NCBI RefSeq assembly: GCF_007859315.1
Contig: NZ_VOHA01000001.1
Coordinates: 248,001 to 312,000 of the forward strand
Length of the DNA stretch: 64,000 nucleotides
DNA from: Reyranella sp. CPCC 100927
Lineage (GTDB): Bacteria; Pseudomonadota; Alphaproteobacteria; Reyranellales; Reyranellaceae
Direction: 5' to 3'
The notes beneath the pieces are model-generated. The model did no database searches, was not told the origin of the DNA, and was given only the letters and a program-made list of their open reading frames with translations. Position numbers and translations under genes: made by a program. The stretch's first letter is position 1. Every line of letters begins with the position of its first letter. Of this stretch, positions 19,322-29,086 are shown piece after piece.

Positions 19322-19635
19322 GGCGTGGCTCTACCTCCTCGGGGCCGCGGTTGGATTCGGTATGGCATGAATTGGCAGTGCCGGCAAAGTGCGGAATTGT
19401 AGATATATATCAATAGCTTGCGGTGCCACGGACGCCCCCTGCTCGATCTTGCTGACGGCGATCGCCAGAAATCGGTCATTGGTCCGCAGTAGACTGGAAT
19501 TGGTCTACGGTAGCGACCGGACATGCTACTGTCGCCGGGCTTTAGCACGTAGTTTCATGATGTTAGACGCAGTCATTGTCTCTCACACTTGGTGAGTGTG
19601 CCGTTGACTTACGGCGATCGTTAGGAAGTCACCCC
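19322..19635. promoter_or_regulatory. 314-base divergent control region between accD and the kinase array
   Basis: This gap holds no gene that I can support. Its centre is AT-rich (TAGATATATATCAATAG near 19401), unusual for this genome and fitting a promoter, probably for accD on the minus strand. Two imperfect direct repeats beginning ATTGGTC, at 19478-19492 and 19499-19513, agree in 12 of 15 positions and are spaced 21 bases, two helical turns, which suggests a regulator site ahead of the first kinase. An AGGAAG ribosome site precedes the ATG at 19636. Confidence 0.45.
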
Positions 19636-21966
19636 ATGTCACGGATCGAGTCGCCGCAGAACGCGGAAGAATCGACGGCGGGCCAGACAGACGGTTTCCG
19701 GCAGGTGATGACTGCGAGGGACCGCGAAGCATTCATGTCGCCCGGGCGTGGCAACCGAAACGTGCGGATCATCTGGGGCCTTGCAATCTTCTGTACCGTG
19801 CTGACGATCGGCCTTGCGGCGGTGTGGTGGTCGAGCGCGCATCCGGCCGGGTTCGCTTCGTTGATCGGCGATCTCCAGGTTCTGACGCTTGCCGCGCTCA
19901 TGATCTGCTGCGTCGGTTTGATCGGCGCCGGCATTCTGTTGCACCACGCGGACCGTGCTGCTGCCGAACATCGGCATGAGGCCGATCGTGCCCGCAAAGC
20001 AGAAGCGAGCGCACTGCTGCAGCATCGACGACTCGGCGAGGCGTTCGACGCCCTGCCGATGGGCGTCGCCCTCTACGACGGCGATGAGCGGCTCATTGCA
20101 TTCAATGCCGCCTACAACACGCTGATCCAGCACATCGACGGGCTGGATGCGTCGATGATTGGCCACAGCTACGAGGAGGTGCTGACTCGTCTCGAAGCGC
20201 AGCTGAGGCAGGTTTTTCCGGATCGCGATCTGTCGCGCTGGAAGGCCGGGTACCTGCGCCGCTTTCGCGAGCGCAGGGTCATCGACCGGCTGTGGGACAA
20301 TGGGCAGACGATGCGAGTCGGCCAGGTTCCGACATCCAGCGGCGGGTTGGTTTTGACGCGCATGGACATCACCGATCTGAAGCAGCGCGAGGAACAGGGC
20401 CAGGTCGCGCAGCGGCGCTTCGATCTGCTGGTCAACTCGCTGTCCGACGCCGTCTTCTCCACCGATCGCACCGGACGGTTCAGCTACGTCGGCGGTGCCA
20501 TGTTGCAGCTGCTGGGCTACCAGCCGGCAGAGCTGCTGGGGCGGCGGCCGCACGACATCGTCCATCCCGACGACCGGCCGCAGCTCGAGGCCTGCATTGG
20601 CCGCTTGCGCCACGAACGCGGCGTGCCGGTGGCCTATACGCATCGCGGACTGTGCAAGGACGGGACGATTCGCCAGATCGAAGTGCGCATGACGGCACTC
20701 GACAAGGCGGACAATCTCGACGGCGAGTTCGCCGTCACCGGCGTGATGCGCGATGTGCAGGCCCAGCACGACATGGCCGAGAGACTGCGCTATGAACTGC
20801 AGCGTCTTGATTCGCTCGTACAGTCATCGGGCGCATCGATCGTGCTGGTCGATCGCGACCTGCGCATCATCATGGCCAACAACGGTTTCCTGAATACCCG
20901 GCCGGGGCGGTCGGCCGAGGCGGTCATCGGCCGACCGCTGCGGGAGGTCATTGCCAGTCCGATCGACAAGGCGATCTTCGAGGCGTGGTTCGCCGCGGCG
21001 CCGACGGACGTGATCCAGGCCATCGAATACGAGAATGCGGTGATGGATCATCAGGGCCGGCGTCGGATCTACCATGTCACGGCCAATCCCGTGCGTAACG
21101 ACACCGGCCATATCCAGCACATCGTCTTTCTCGCGGTCGACGAAACCGAGCGGCGCGCGGCCGAACTGCAGCTCTTCGATTCCTCGCGTCTGGCGACCGT
21201 TGGCGAAATGGCGTCCGGCGTGGCGCACGAGATCAACCAGCCACTCACGATCATCCGGTTCGCTGCCGAGAGTTTGGTGGAACAGCTTCAGGACATGGCG
21301 GCCGACGCTTCGCTGGCGAGTGCCGGCGGCGTGATCGACGCCAAGATGACCCGGATCATCGCGCAGACCGAGCGCGCGGCTGCGATCATCCAGGAATTGA
21401 AAGCCTTTTCGCGCCGGCCGGAGACCACGGCACGGCCGTTCGATGTCGCCGAAACATTGCGGTCCGCCACGCAACTGCTGCGCGAGCAGCTGCGTCTCTC
21501 TCGCATCGAAGAAGTGGTCGACGTCGATGAGTCCTGCCCGCCGGTGCTCGGTCACGACAGCCGGCTGCAGCAGGTGATCATCAATCTCATTCTAAATGCG
21601 CGCGATGCCATACTCGAACGACGCGCGGCCGATGCTTCACAATCGCAGCCCGGTATGGTGCGCATCACGGCGCGCAGCCTGCCGTCCATCAGCAAGGTGG
21701 TTGCCACCGTGGAAGACAACGGACCGGGGATCCCCGACCACGTCCTGCCCCGGCTTTTCGAGCCCTTCTTCACGACGAAGGCGACCGGCAAGGGCACTGG
21801 TCTCGGCCTGTCCGTGAGCTATCAGATCATCCGCCAGATGGGCGGCACGATCGTGGCCGAGAATCGCGCCGAAGGCGGCGCGTGCTTCACCATAACCTTG
21901 GACGTCGCCTCGGCGGATGTGACAGCGGTATCGTCGGTTCGCGTCGTCAGATCCGCGGTCGCGTGA
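19636..21966 (+). CDS. Membrane PAS sensor histidine kinase 1 of 5
   Basis: About 776 residues. Two TM segments (about 36-58 and 75-98) enclose a short periplasmic loop, then three PAS-like domains (about 130-245, 260-375, 390-505), a HisKA domain with the phospho-acceptor in VAHEINQPL (H531), and a HATPase domain with [10 protein letters not shown] (N box), DNGPGIP (G1), FEPFFTTK (F box) and GTGLGLS (G2). All catalytic boxes are intact. No receiver domain or response regulator follows. The first PAS resembles kinases 3 and 5 ([14 protein letters not shown]), whereas the third PAS resembles kinases 2 and 4 ([13 protein letters not shown]), so it looks mosaic. The ATG 19636 is chosen for its ribosome site; the frame opens at TTG 19576. 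Confidence 0.93.
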   Translation: MSRIESPQNAEESTAGQTDGFRQVMTARDREAFMSPGRGNRNVRIIWGLAIFCTVLTIGLAAVWWSSAHPAGFASLIGDLQVLTLAALMICCVGLIGAGILLHHADRAAAEHRHEADRARKAEASALLQHRRLGEAFDALPMGVALYDGDERLIAFNAAYNTLIQHIDGLDASMIGHSYEEVLTRLEAQLRQVFPDRDLSRWKAGYLRRFRERRVIDRLWDNGQTMRVGQVPTSSGGLVLTRMDITDLKQREEQGQVAQRRFDLLVNSLSDAVFSTDRTGRFSYVGGAMLQLLGYQPAELLGRRPHDIVHPDDRPQLEACIGRLRHERGVPVAYTHRGLCKDGTIRQIEVRMTALDKADNLDGEFAVTGVMRDVQAQHDMAERLRYELQRLDSLVQSSGASIVLVDRDLRIIMANNGFLNTRPGRSAEAVIGRPLREVIASPIDKAIFEAWFAAAPTDVIQAIEYENAVMDHQGRRRIYHVTANPVRNDTGHIQHIVFLAVDETERRAAELQLFDSSRLATVGEMASGVAHEINQPLTIIRFAAESLVEQLQDMAADASLASAGGVIDAKMTRIIAQTERAAAIIQELKAFSRRPETTARPFDVAETLRSATQLLREQLRLSRIEEVVDVDESCPPVLGHDSRLQQVIINLILNARDAILERRAADASQSQPGMVRITARSLPSISKVVATVEDNGPGIPDHVLPRLFEPFFTTKATGKGTGLGLSVSYQIIRQMGGTIVAENRAEGGACFTITLDVASADVTAVSSVRVVRSAVA

Positions 21967-22015
21967 ACGCATCGATATCGGCATCGCGGTGCGCAGTTGA
22001 TGCGCGGTAATTCGT

Positions 22016-22043
22016 TTGATTCCTAAGGTCGACGCCGTATTAT
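22016..22043 (+). promoter_or_regulatory. Candidate promoter of kinases 2-3
   Basis: TTGATT at 22016-22021 and TATTAT at 22038-22043 with a 16-base spacer form a sigma-70-like promoter about 118 bases before kinase 2. The stretch 22025-22047 matches 26722-26744 upstream of kinase 4 in 19 of 23 bases, including AAGGTC, CGCC, TAT and ATTTGC blocks, which supports a functional element. Confidence 0.6.
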
Positions 22044-22161
22044 TTGCGCGAGACAACGCAGCGAATACCGCCTGGACCATCCCTGATGGTTGCCGTCAAC
22101 GCCGATCGGTCACCGCGTCGCCCCCACATGGGATTGGAGAGGTGCAGCGAAGGTCGTTCCG

Positions 22162-24390
22162 ATGGCCGGTAATGTGGCGCTCGGTTTCGATGCGAAAGAC
22201 GCTAGAGGTCGTTTGCGTACCCTGGCCCGCAGCGTTGGATATGCTGAAACCTACGCGATTCTGGCGACGAGTGGCCTTGCCGCTGTCGGCGCGATGGTGA
22301 CCGCCAGTCTTGCTGTGGTGATACAGCCGTCGTCGAGCCTTCTGCTTTCCTCGACCGGTTGGCTCCTGGTGCTTGCCGTATGCCTGGTCGGCGCCGTGCT
22401 TCTGTTGTGGTGGATCGGCCGCACGGTCGTGACGCATCACCGATCGCTGGAGGCGGTGCGCGAGGATGTGGTGAAAGGCGACATCGCGCGTCGCCAGCTC
22501 AGAGAGCTTCTTGATGCCATCCCGCTCAACGTGGCGCTCTACGATGCGGATGAACGGCTCGTCATGTTCAATGCCGCCTATCGCAAGGAGCCGACCTATA
22601 TCAAGCTCGACGAATCCCTGATCGGTCTCAGGATCGAGGACATGCTTCCGCGCCTCGAGCCCCAGTTCAAGGCCGCCTATCCTGGTCTCGCACCTGACTG
22701 GAAGGTCGAGTATCTACGCGTATTCCGCGCCCGCGAGGGTGGTGACCACTCCTGGGCCGATGGGCGGACGATGCGCCTGCGGCAGGCCTCGACCCGCAGC
22801 GGTGGCTCGGTCAGGCTCTGGATCGACGTGACGGATCTGAAGCGCAACGAACAGGCCGCGCATGCGACGCAGAAGCGTTTCGATGCGCTGGTCAGCTCGT
22901 TGCCCGATACTGTGTTCTCTTCCGATCGCGAAGGCCGATGCACCGCCGTGGGTGGTGCGCCTCTTTTGGACTACGCGCCGGCCGAATTGATGGGCCGGCT
23001 GGCCCGCGACCTTATCCACCCGGATGATTGGCCGTGGGTCGATGAATGTATTGCGCGCGCGCGTCAGGGTCGGGGCGGACCTGTCGCGCTGGCTTTCAGG
23101 GGTATTCGCAAGGATGGCGCGGAGCGGCACCTGGAGGCGCGTATCACGGCCCCGGCAGCGCAAGACAATCTCGCCGGCGAACTGGCGGTCACGGGCACCA
23201 TTCGCGACGTGCAGGCACAACACGAGATGGCGGAGCGTCTGCGTTACGAACTGCGGCGCTTGGACTCGGTCGTGCAATCGACGGGTGCGTGCGTGCTGCT
23301 GGTCGACCGGGACATGCGTATTGTCATGGCGAACCGGGAGTTTCTGGAGGCCGTGCCCGGACGGTCAGCGGCCACGGTCATCGGTCGCCCGATGCGGGAG
23401 CTCATCAAAAGCCAGATCGATCAAGCCGTGTTCGATGCGTGGTTCGCGAGCGGACCCTCCGAGCCGATCGACGGCATCGAGTACGAAAACACCACACCGG
23501 ACCCACAGGGGCAGCGCCGCGTCTATCACGTCACGGCCAATCCGGTCCGTGACGAGCACGGGCGAGTCCAGAATATCGTTTTCCTCGCCGTCGACGAAAC
23601 CGAGCGCCGGACGGCCGAACTGCAGCTTTTCTCGACGTCGCGCTTGGTGACCCTGGGCGAGATGGCTTCGGGTGTTGCGCATGAGATCAATCAGCCGCTG
23701 ACAATCATTCGCTTCGGCGTTGAAAATCTACAGGAGCAGCTGCGGGAGATCCCGGCGTACACGCCGCTGGCGACGGCCGCGGATCTGATCAACGAGAAGT
23801 TGGCGCGGGTTGTTGTTCAGACCGATCGCGCCGCCATCATCATCAGGGATCTCAAGGGTTTCGCGCGGAAGTCCGACGAGGCGCCGGCGCCGTTCGACGT
23901 GGCCGGCGCGATCGGTTCGGCGGTCAACCTGCTGCGCGAGCAGTTGCGGATGTCCGATATCGAGTTGACTTTGGATCTTGATCCGCGGTGCCCGCCGGCC
24001 ATCGGCAGCACCGGGCAGCTGCAGCAAGTGGTCATGAACCTCATTCTCAATGCCCGGGATGCGATCCTGGAGGTTGGTCGGCCAAGTGTCGCTCAGTCAC
24101 GCCGCGGCATGATCAAGCTTCGTTCGGCGGTGGCTGCGAACGGCAAGATCATCATGACGGTGGAAGACGATGGTTCTGGTATTCCGGACAAGGTATTGCC
24201 GCGCGTCTTCGAGCCGTTTTTCACGACCAAGTCCACCGGCAGGGGAGCCGGATTGGGCCTGTCGGTGAGCTACCAGATCCTGCGGCAGCTGGGGGGCTCG
24301 ATTTCGGCTGAGAATCGCGCCGAGGGTGGTTCTCGTTTCACGATTACATTGAATGCCGCCCCAGCTGACCGTCCGACTGCCGTCGGATGA
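22162..24390 (+). CDS. Membrane PAS sensor histidine kinase 2 of 5 (A type)
   Basis: About 742 residues with the same layout as kinase 1: two TM segments (about 33-55 and 64-86), three PAS-like domains, HisKA with H507 in VAHEINQPL, and a complete HATPase ([28 protein letters not shown]). Its first PAS is nearly identical to that of kinase 4, for example [20 protein letters not shown] and [20 protein letters not shown]. The ATG at 22162 is favoured because it aligns with the MANN start of kinase 4 and has a GAAGG upstream; the frame opens at 22090. A 195-base gap with its own promoter separates it from kinase 1. Ligand and partner regulator are unknown. Confidence 0.93.
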   Translation: MAGNVALGFDAKDARGRLRTLARSVGYAETYAILATSGLAAVGAMVTASLAVVIQPSSSLLLSSTGWLLVLAVCLVGAVLLLWWIGRTVVTHHRSLEAVREDVVKGDIARRQLRELLDAIPLNVALYDADERLVMFNAAYRKEPTYIKLDESLIGLRIEDMLPRLEPQFKAAYPGLAPDWKVEYLRVFRAREGGDHSWADGRTMRLRQASTRSGGSVRLWIDVTDLKRNEQAAHATQKRFDALVSSLPDTVFSSDREGRCTAVGGAPLLDYAPAELMGRLARDLIHPDDWPWVDECIARARQGRGGPVALAFRGIRKDGAERHLEARITAPAAQDNLAGELAVTGTIRDVQAQHEMAERLRYELRRLDSVVQSTGACVLLVDRDMRIVMANREFLEAVPGRSAATVIGRPMRELIKSQIDQAVFDAWFASGPSEPIDGIEYENTTPDPQGQRRVYHVTANPVRDEHGRVQNIVFLAVDETERRTAELQLFSTSRLVTLGEMASGVAHEINQPLTIIRFGVENLQEQLREIPAYTPLATAADLINEKLARVVVQTDRAAIIIRDLKGFARKSDEAPAPFDVAGAIGSAVNLLREQLRMSDIELTLDLDPRCPPAIGSTGQLQQVVMNLILNARDAILEVGRPSVAQSRRGMIKLRSAVAANGKIIMTVEDDGSGIPDKVLPRVFEPFFTTKSTGRGAGLGLSVSYQILRQLGGSISAENRAEGGSRFTITLNAAPADRPTAVG

Positions 24391-24440
24391 CAGCGTTCCA
24401 CGTAACCTTGAGATAACGGCCCGAGCAACTGTCGACAGTC

Positions 24441-26648
24441 ATGAGTGGTAATCGTTTTCTTGACCAGCTGGGCCACGCTGCCGGCCGTAGTGGCCTGCTT
24501 GCTGTGGTGGCTGCCACCGGGTTCGCTGGTGTGTGTGTGGCGGCAAGCGTGGTTCTCGTTGTCATGCGGGAGCAAGGCGGCTCATCCGTTCCCACCTGGC
24601 TACCTTCGGCACTGCTGTCGGCTGGGTTGGTGGTCGTTGCCGTTCAGCTGTGGCGCCTGGCACACCGCGCGACCCGGTACCTGCAGCAGGCGGACCACGC
24701 TAGGGCCGCAAAAAAGGAACGGCAGATCATCCACCAGCATCTCGCCGAGGCCGTGGATGCGATCCCGGCAGGTCTTGCCCTGTACGACGAAGAGGAGCGC
24801 CTCGTTCTCTACAACGCGACCGTTCCGACCGGCATCCAACGTCTGGAGGACATGAAGGGGCCGCTGGCCGGAATCGCGCTTGAGGAACTGGTGGATAGCA
24901 TTTTGCCGCTGTTTCGCACACGCGATGTGGACCTGGATCGTTGGAAGGCAGATGTATTGCGCCGTTTCCGCCAGAGGGTGGCGGTTGACGAGGTGCTCAC
25001 GTCCCAGGGCCGGATCATTCGCATGAGCCACGTCGCCATCCCGAGCGGCGGCACTGCCCAGGTCTGGATGGACGTCACTGATCTGAAGCGCAGCGAGGAG
25101 ACGGCGCGAGCCGCACAGAAACGCTTCGACATGCTGGTCAACTCGTTGGCCGACACGGTGTTCTCCGCGGATCGCCTTGGACGAATCAACTACATCAGCG
25201 GTGGCAGGCTGCTGGGCCACGCGTTTCAAAGTCTCCTGGGGGTGCAGCCGCGCGCCATTTTTCACCCCGACGACCTGCCGCTTCTCGACCAGGCGGTCGC
25301 CAGCCTGGCGCAGAACCGCGGGAAACCTGTGACGTTCACCTTTCGCGGCGTTGCTGCGGATGGCACCGTCAACCACCTGGAAGTGCGCATGACGGCGCCG
25401 AGGAAGGAGGACAATCTCGGTGGCGAACTGGCGATCACGGGCATTGTTCGCAACGTCCAGGCGCAACATGAAATGGCGGAGCGCTTGCGCTACGAGGTGC
25501 AGCGCCTGAACTCCGTGGTTCAATCGACGGGCGCCCACATCATGCTGGTCGATCGCGACATGCGTATCAACATGGTGAATCGCGGCTTCCTCAGCCTCAT
25601 GCAGGGGAGGGCGGCCGAGGATTTTGTCGGCCACTTGATGTACGACGTGATGAGCAGTCCGGTGGATCAGTCGGTGTTCAAGGCATGGTTCGACGCCAAA
25701 CCGTCCGACGCGATCGAAGGTATCAGATACGAAAAGAACTTCATCGATCACGATGGCCGTCAGCGCATTTACCACATTACGGCCAACCCGGTGCGCGACG
25801 AGCAGGGGCAGGTGCAGCACATCGTGTTTCTCGCCGTCGAGGAGACCGAACGACGGGCGGCCGAGCTGCAGCTGTTCGCCGCGTCGCGCCTGGCAACCCT
25901 GGGCGAGATGGCGTCGGGCGTTGCACACGAGATCAATCAACCGCTGACGATCATCCGGTTCGGCGTCGAAAATCTTCTGGAGCACCTGCAGGAGATGCCG
26001 CCAGGAACGACATTGGGTGAGGTATCGGAACTGATCGACGAGAAGCTCCTGCGGATCGTCAACCAGACCGAGCGTGCGGCGACGATCATCCGGGACCTGA
26101 AAGGTTTTGCCCGCAAGTCCGATGAGGCACCCGGATTATTCGACGTGTCCGAGGCGTTCGATGCGGCCGCCGATCTGCTGCGCGAACAGCTTCGCATGGC
26201 GCATGTCACGTTGATGATGGATCTTGCATCCGGCTGCCCGCCGGTGCTCGGCAACAGCGGCCGACTGCAGCAGGTCATCATGAATCTGACCCTGAATGCG
26301 CGCGACGCCATCCAGGACCAGTCGCGCGGCGGCACGATCTGGCTGCGCACACGATCCGTGGAGTCGGGTGGCAAGATCGTCGCGACCGTGGAGGATGATG
26401 GGCCCGGCATTCCCGACGACGTGCTGTCCCGGGTTTTCGAGCCCTTCTTCACGACCAAGCCGACCGGCAAGGGCACGGGTCTGGGACTATCGGTCAGTTA
26501 TCAGATCATCCGCCAGATGGGCGGCACGATCGTGGCGGAAAACCGTGCCGAAGGCGGGGCTCGCTTTACCATCACGCTGGATGCCGCACCCGCCGGCATC
26601 GCCGACGGCTTGTCGCCACCGGCTGTTGCCGCGTCGGCAATGGCCTGA
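24441..26648 (+). CDS. Membrane PAS sensor histidine kinase 3 of 5 (B type)
   Basis: 735 residues. Two TM segments (about 17-40 and 51-73), a first PAS-like domain distinct from the A type (ALYDEEERLVLYNA; DRWKADVLRRFRQR), two further PAS domains, H496 in VAHEINQPL, and intact ATPase boxes ([22 protein letters not shown]). Only 50 bases separate it from kinase 2, so the pair is probably one transcript. A perfect 12-base palindrome ACTGTCGACAGT at 24428-24439 lies where the ribosome site would be. It is most similar to kinase 5 in the third PAS (GAHIM, DFVGH, MYDV). Confidence 0.93.
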   Translation: MSGNRFLDQLGHAAGRSGLLAVVAATGFAGVCVAASVVLVVMREQGGSSVPTWLPSALLSAGLVVVAVQLWRLAHRATRYLQQADHARAAKKERQIIHQHLAEAVDAIPAGLALYDEEERLVLYNATVPTGIQRLEDMKGPLAGIALEELVDSILPLFRTRDVDLDRWKADVLRRFRQRVAVDEVLTSQGRIIRMSHVAIPSGGTAQVWMDVTDLKRSEETARAAQKRFDMLVNSLADTVFSADRLGRINYISGGRLLGHAFQSLLGVQPRAIFHPDDLPLLDQAVASLAQNRGKPVTFTFRGVAADGTVNHLEVRMTAPRKEDNLGGELAITGIVRNVQAQHEMAERLRYEVQRLNSVVQSTGAHIMLVDRDMRINMVNRGFLSLMQGRAAEDFVGHLMYDVMSSPVDQSVFKAWFDAKPSDAIEGIRYEKNFIDHDGRQRIYHITANPVRDEQGQVQHIVFLAVEETERRAAELQLFAASRLATLGEMASGVAHEINQPLTIIRFGVENLLEHLQEMPPGTTLGEVSELIDEKLLRIVNQTERAATIIRDLKGFARKSDEAPGLFDVSEAFDAAADLLREQLRMAHVTLMMDLASGCPPVLGNSGRLQQVIMNLTLNARDAIQDQSRGGTIWLRTRSVESGGKIVATVEDDGPGIPDDVLSRVFEPFFTTKPTGKGTGLGLSVSYQIIRQMGGTIVAENRAEGGARFTITLDAAPAGIADGLSPPAVAASAMA

Positions 26649-26712
26649 CGGTCGCGCCGGTGTGGTGGCACCATCTTGGTACAAACTCGAACCATTCGAG
26701 CCCGCTAACCAT

Positions 26713-26740
26713 TTGCGTCGCAAGGTCCGCGCCCTATGAT
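26713..26740 (+). promoter_or_regulatory. Candidate promoter of kinases 4-5
   Basis: TTGCGT at 26713-26718 and TATGAT at 26735-26740 with a 16-base spacer mirror the arrangement ahead of kinase 2. The region 26722-26744 matches 22025-22047 in 19 of 23 bases. The distance to the kinase 4 start is about 77 bases. Confidence 0.6.
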
Positions 26741-26817
26741 TTGCATGGACTGCATTCTGGGATCGCTTCGGCTGATTGCAGCTTGAGCCATGCAGCCACG
26801 GCGTCGAGAGGCATTCG

Positions 26818-29040
26818 ATGGCCAACAATGGAGCGCTTGGTGTCGGTGGCGGAGGTGTTGGCGGTCAGCTCGCCACGCTGTGTCGTGCCGTTGGACGCAG
26901 TGAGAGCCATGGCCTTTTGGCGATAACGGGTCTTGCCGTCGGTGGCGTGGTGGTGACGATCGCCCTCGCTGCTGCGGATCGAGCATCGCCGTCGCTGCTG
27001 TCATCTGCTGCGTGGCCGGCGTTTCTTGTGATCGGCCTGGTGAGCGCCTGTGTTCTGCTGTGGCATGTAGGACGTGTCGTCGCGATGCAGCGCCACACCA
27101 TGGAGGCGGCGCGCGACGCTCTGGAGCATGTCGAAGCGGAGAAGCGGCGGCTCGGCGAGATCCTTGACGCTATTCCGCTCAGCATGACCCTGTACGATGC
27201 CGATGAGCGGCTTGTCATGTTCAATGCCGCCTATCGCAACGAGCCGACCTACATCAAGCTCGACGAGTCTCTGGTCGGTCTCAAGATCGAGGACATGCTT
27301 CCGTACCTCGAGCCCCAGTTCAAGGCTGCCTATCCCGGCCTCGAAGCGGACTGGAAGATCGAGTATCTGCGCATATTCCGTGCTCGCGAAGGTGGCGATC
27401 GTTCCTGGGCCGATGGGCGGACGATGCGCCTGCGACAAGCTTCGACCCGCAGCGGTGGTTCGGTCAGGCTCTGGATCGACGTCACGGACCTGAAGCGCAA
27501 CGAGGCCGCAGCGCACGCCGCGCAGAAGCGTTTCGACACGCTGGTGAGTTCATTGCCGGACACCGTGTTTTCCAGCGACCGTGTTGGGCGCTTCAACTAT
27601 CTGGGCGGCGCGTCGCTTCTGGGTTTTGCGCCGGATGAGATTGTGGGGCGCACGGCGCGCGAGGTCATCCTCCCCGAGGATCAGCATCGGGTCGATGAGT
27701 GCATCACCCGGATGAGGCGGAATCGAGGTGAATCGGTTTCGCTGACGTTCAGAGGCGTCGGCAAGGATGGTGCCGTCCGCCACCTGGAAGCGCGCGTCAC
27801 GGCCCCGAAAGCGGAGGACAATCTCGACGGCGAGTTGGCGATCACCGGAACGATCCGCGACATCCAGGCCCAGCACGAGATGGCGGAGCGCCTGCGGTAC
27901 GAGCTGCGGCGATTGGACTCGGTCGTGCAGTCGACCGGTGCCCGCATCGTGATGGTCGATCGCAACATGCGCATCGTCATGGTGAATCGCGAAGTCCTGG
28001 ATACCACGCCAAGGACAGTGGCTACGATTGTCGGTCGTCCGCTTCGCGATGCTATCCGGGTCCCGGTCGATCAATCGGTGTTCGACGCATGGTTCGCCGC
28101 TGGACCGGACGAGCTCGTCAAAGGCATCGAATACGAAAACGGGGGACCCGATGCGCGCGGCCGGCGGCGGACCTATCATGTCACCGCCAACCCTGTGCGC
28201 GACGAACAAGGGCAAGTACAGCACATCGTATTCCTTGCCGTTGACGAAACCGAGCGTCGCGCGGTCGAGCTCCAACTGTTCGCGGCATCGCGCTTGGCGA
28301 CCCTGGGCGAGATGGCGTCGGGGGTGGCGCATGAGATCAACCAGCCGCTGACGATCATTCGGTTCGGTATCGAGAACCTGACGGAGCAGCTCCAGGAGAT
28401 GGGGGCGCAGGCCACCCTGGCCGAGGTATCCGAGTTGATCGGCGAAAAGCTGTCGCGGATGGTCGTCCAGACCGACCGCGCAGCAACGATCATCAAGGAC
28501 TTGAAGGGTTTCGCCGGCAGATCCGACGAGGCCGCAAAGCCATTCGACGTATCCACCGCCGTGGCCGCGGCGGCGCAGCTGTTGCGTGAGCAGCTGCGCC
28601 TGTCGGATGTCGGGGTTGTACTGGATCTTGATCCGGGCTGTCCGGCCGTGATCGGCAGCAGCGCCCGGCTGCAACAGGTCATCATGAACCTGATCCTGAA
28701 TGCCCGCGACGCCATCATGCAGGAGGTCCCGGCAGCAAGCCTCGAAGCGCGGCACCATGTCATCCGGCTGCGGACATGGGTCGAGGTATCGGCCCGCAAG
28801 GTCATGGTGTCTGTCGAGGATGACGGACCTGGCATCCCGGATGACATCCTGCCGCGGATATTCGAGCCGTTCTTTACCACCAAGCCGACGGGCAAAGGCA
28901 CAGGTCTGGGGTTGTCGGTGAGCTATCAGATCATCCGGCAGATGGGGGGTGCAATCACGGCCGAGAATCGCACCGGAGGAGGAGCACGATTCATTGTCAC
29001 ACTCGATGCGGCGCCTGCCAGTGTGTCCGCCCATGACTGA
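26818..29040 (+). CDS. Membrane PAS sensor histidine kinase 4 of 5 (A type)
   Basis: About 740 residues; close paralogue of kinase 2. Two TM segments (about 38-60 and 66-84), three PAS-like domains, H505 in VAHEINQPL, intact HATPase ([28 protein letters not shown]). The first PAS differs from that of kinase 2 by only a few conservative changes over some 130 residues. The ATG at 26818 has a GAGAGG ribosome site; the frame opens at TTG 26776. A 169-base gap with a conserved promoter block precedes it, as for kinase 2. Confidence 0.93.
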   Translation: MANNGALGVGGGGVGGQLATLCRAVGRSESHGLLAITGLAVGGVVVTIALAAADRASPSLLSSAAWPAFLVIGLVSACVLLWHVGRVVAMQRHTMEAARDALEHVEAEKRRLGEILDAIPLSMTLYDADERLVMFNAAYRNEPTYIKLDESLVGLKIEDMLPYLEPQFKAAYPGLEADWKIEYLRIFRAREGGDRSWADGRTMRLRQASTRSGGSVRLWIDVTDLKRNEAAAHAAQKRFDTLVSSLPDTVFSSDRVGRFNYLGGASLLGFAPDEIVGRTAREVILPEDQHRVDECITRMRRNRGESVSLTFRGVGKDGAVRHLEARVTAPKAEDNLDGELAITGTIRDIQAQHEMAERLRYELRRLDSVVQSTGARIVMVDRNMRIVMVNREVLDTTPRTVATIVGRPLRDAIRVPVDQSVFDAWFAAGPDELVKGIEYENGGPDARGRRRTYHVTANPVRDEQGQVQHIVFLAVDETERRAVELQLFAASRLATLGEMASGVAHEINQPLTIIRFGIENLTEQLQEMGAQATLAEVSELIGEKLSRMVVQTDRAATIIKDLKGFAGRSDEAAKPFDVSTAVAAAAQLLREQLRLSDVGVVLDLDPGCPAVIGSSARLQQVIMNLILNARDAIMQEVPAASLEARHHVIRLRTWVEVSARKVMVSVEDDGPGIPDDILPRIFEPFFTTKPTGKGTGLGLSVSYQIIRQMGGAITAENRTGGGARFIVTLDAAPASVSAHD

Positions 29041-29086
29041 CACATCATGGGACTGGCAACCTGCCGGCGCTTGCGTTGGGCGGTAG

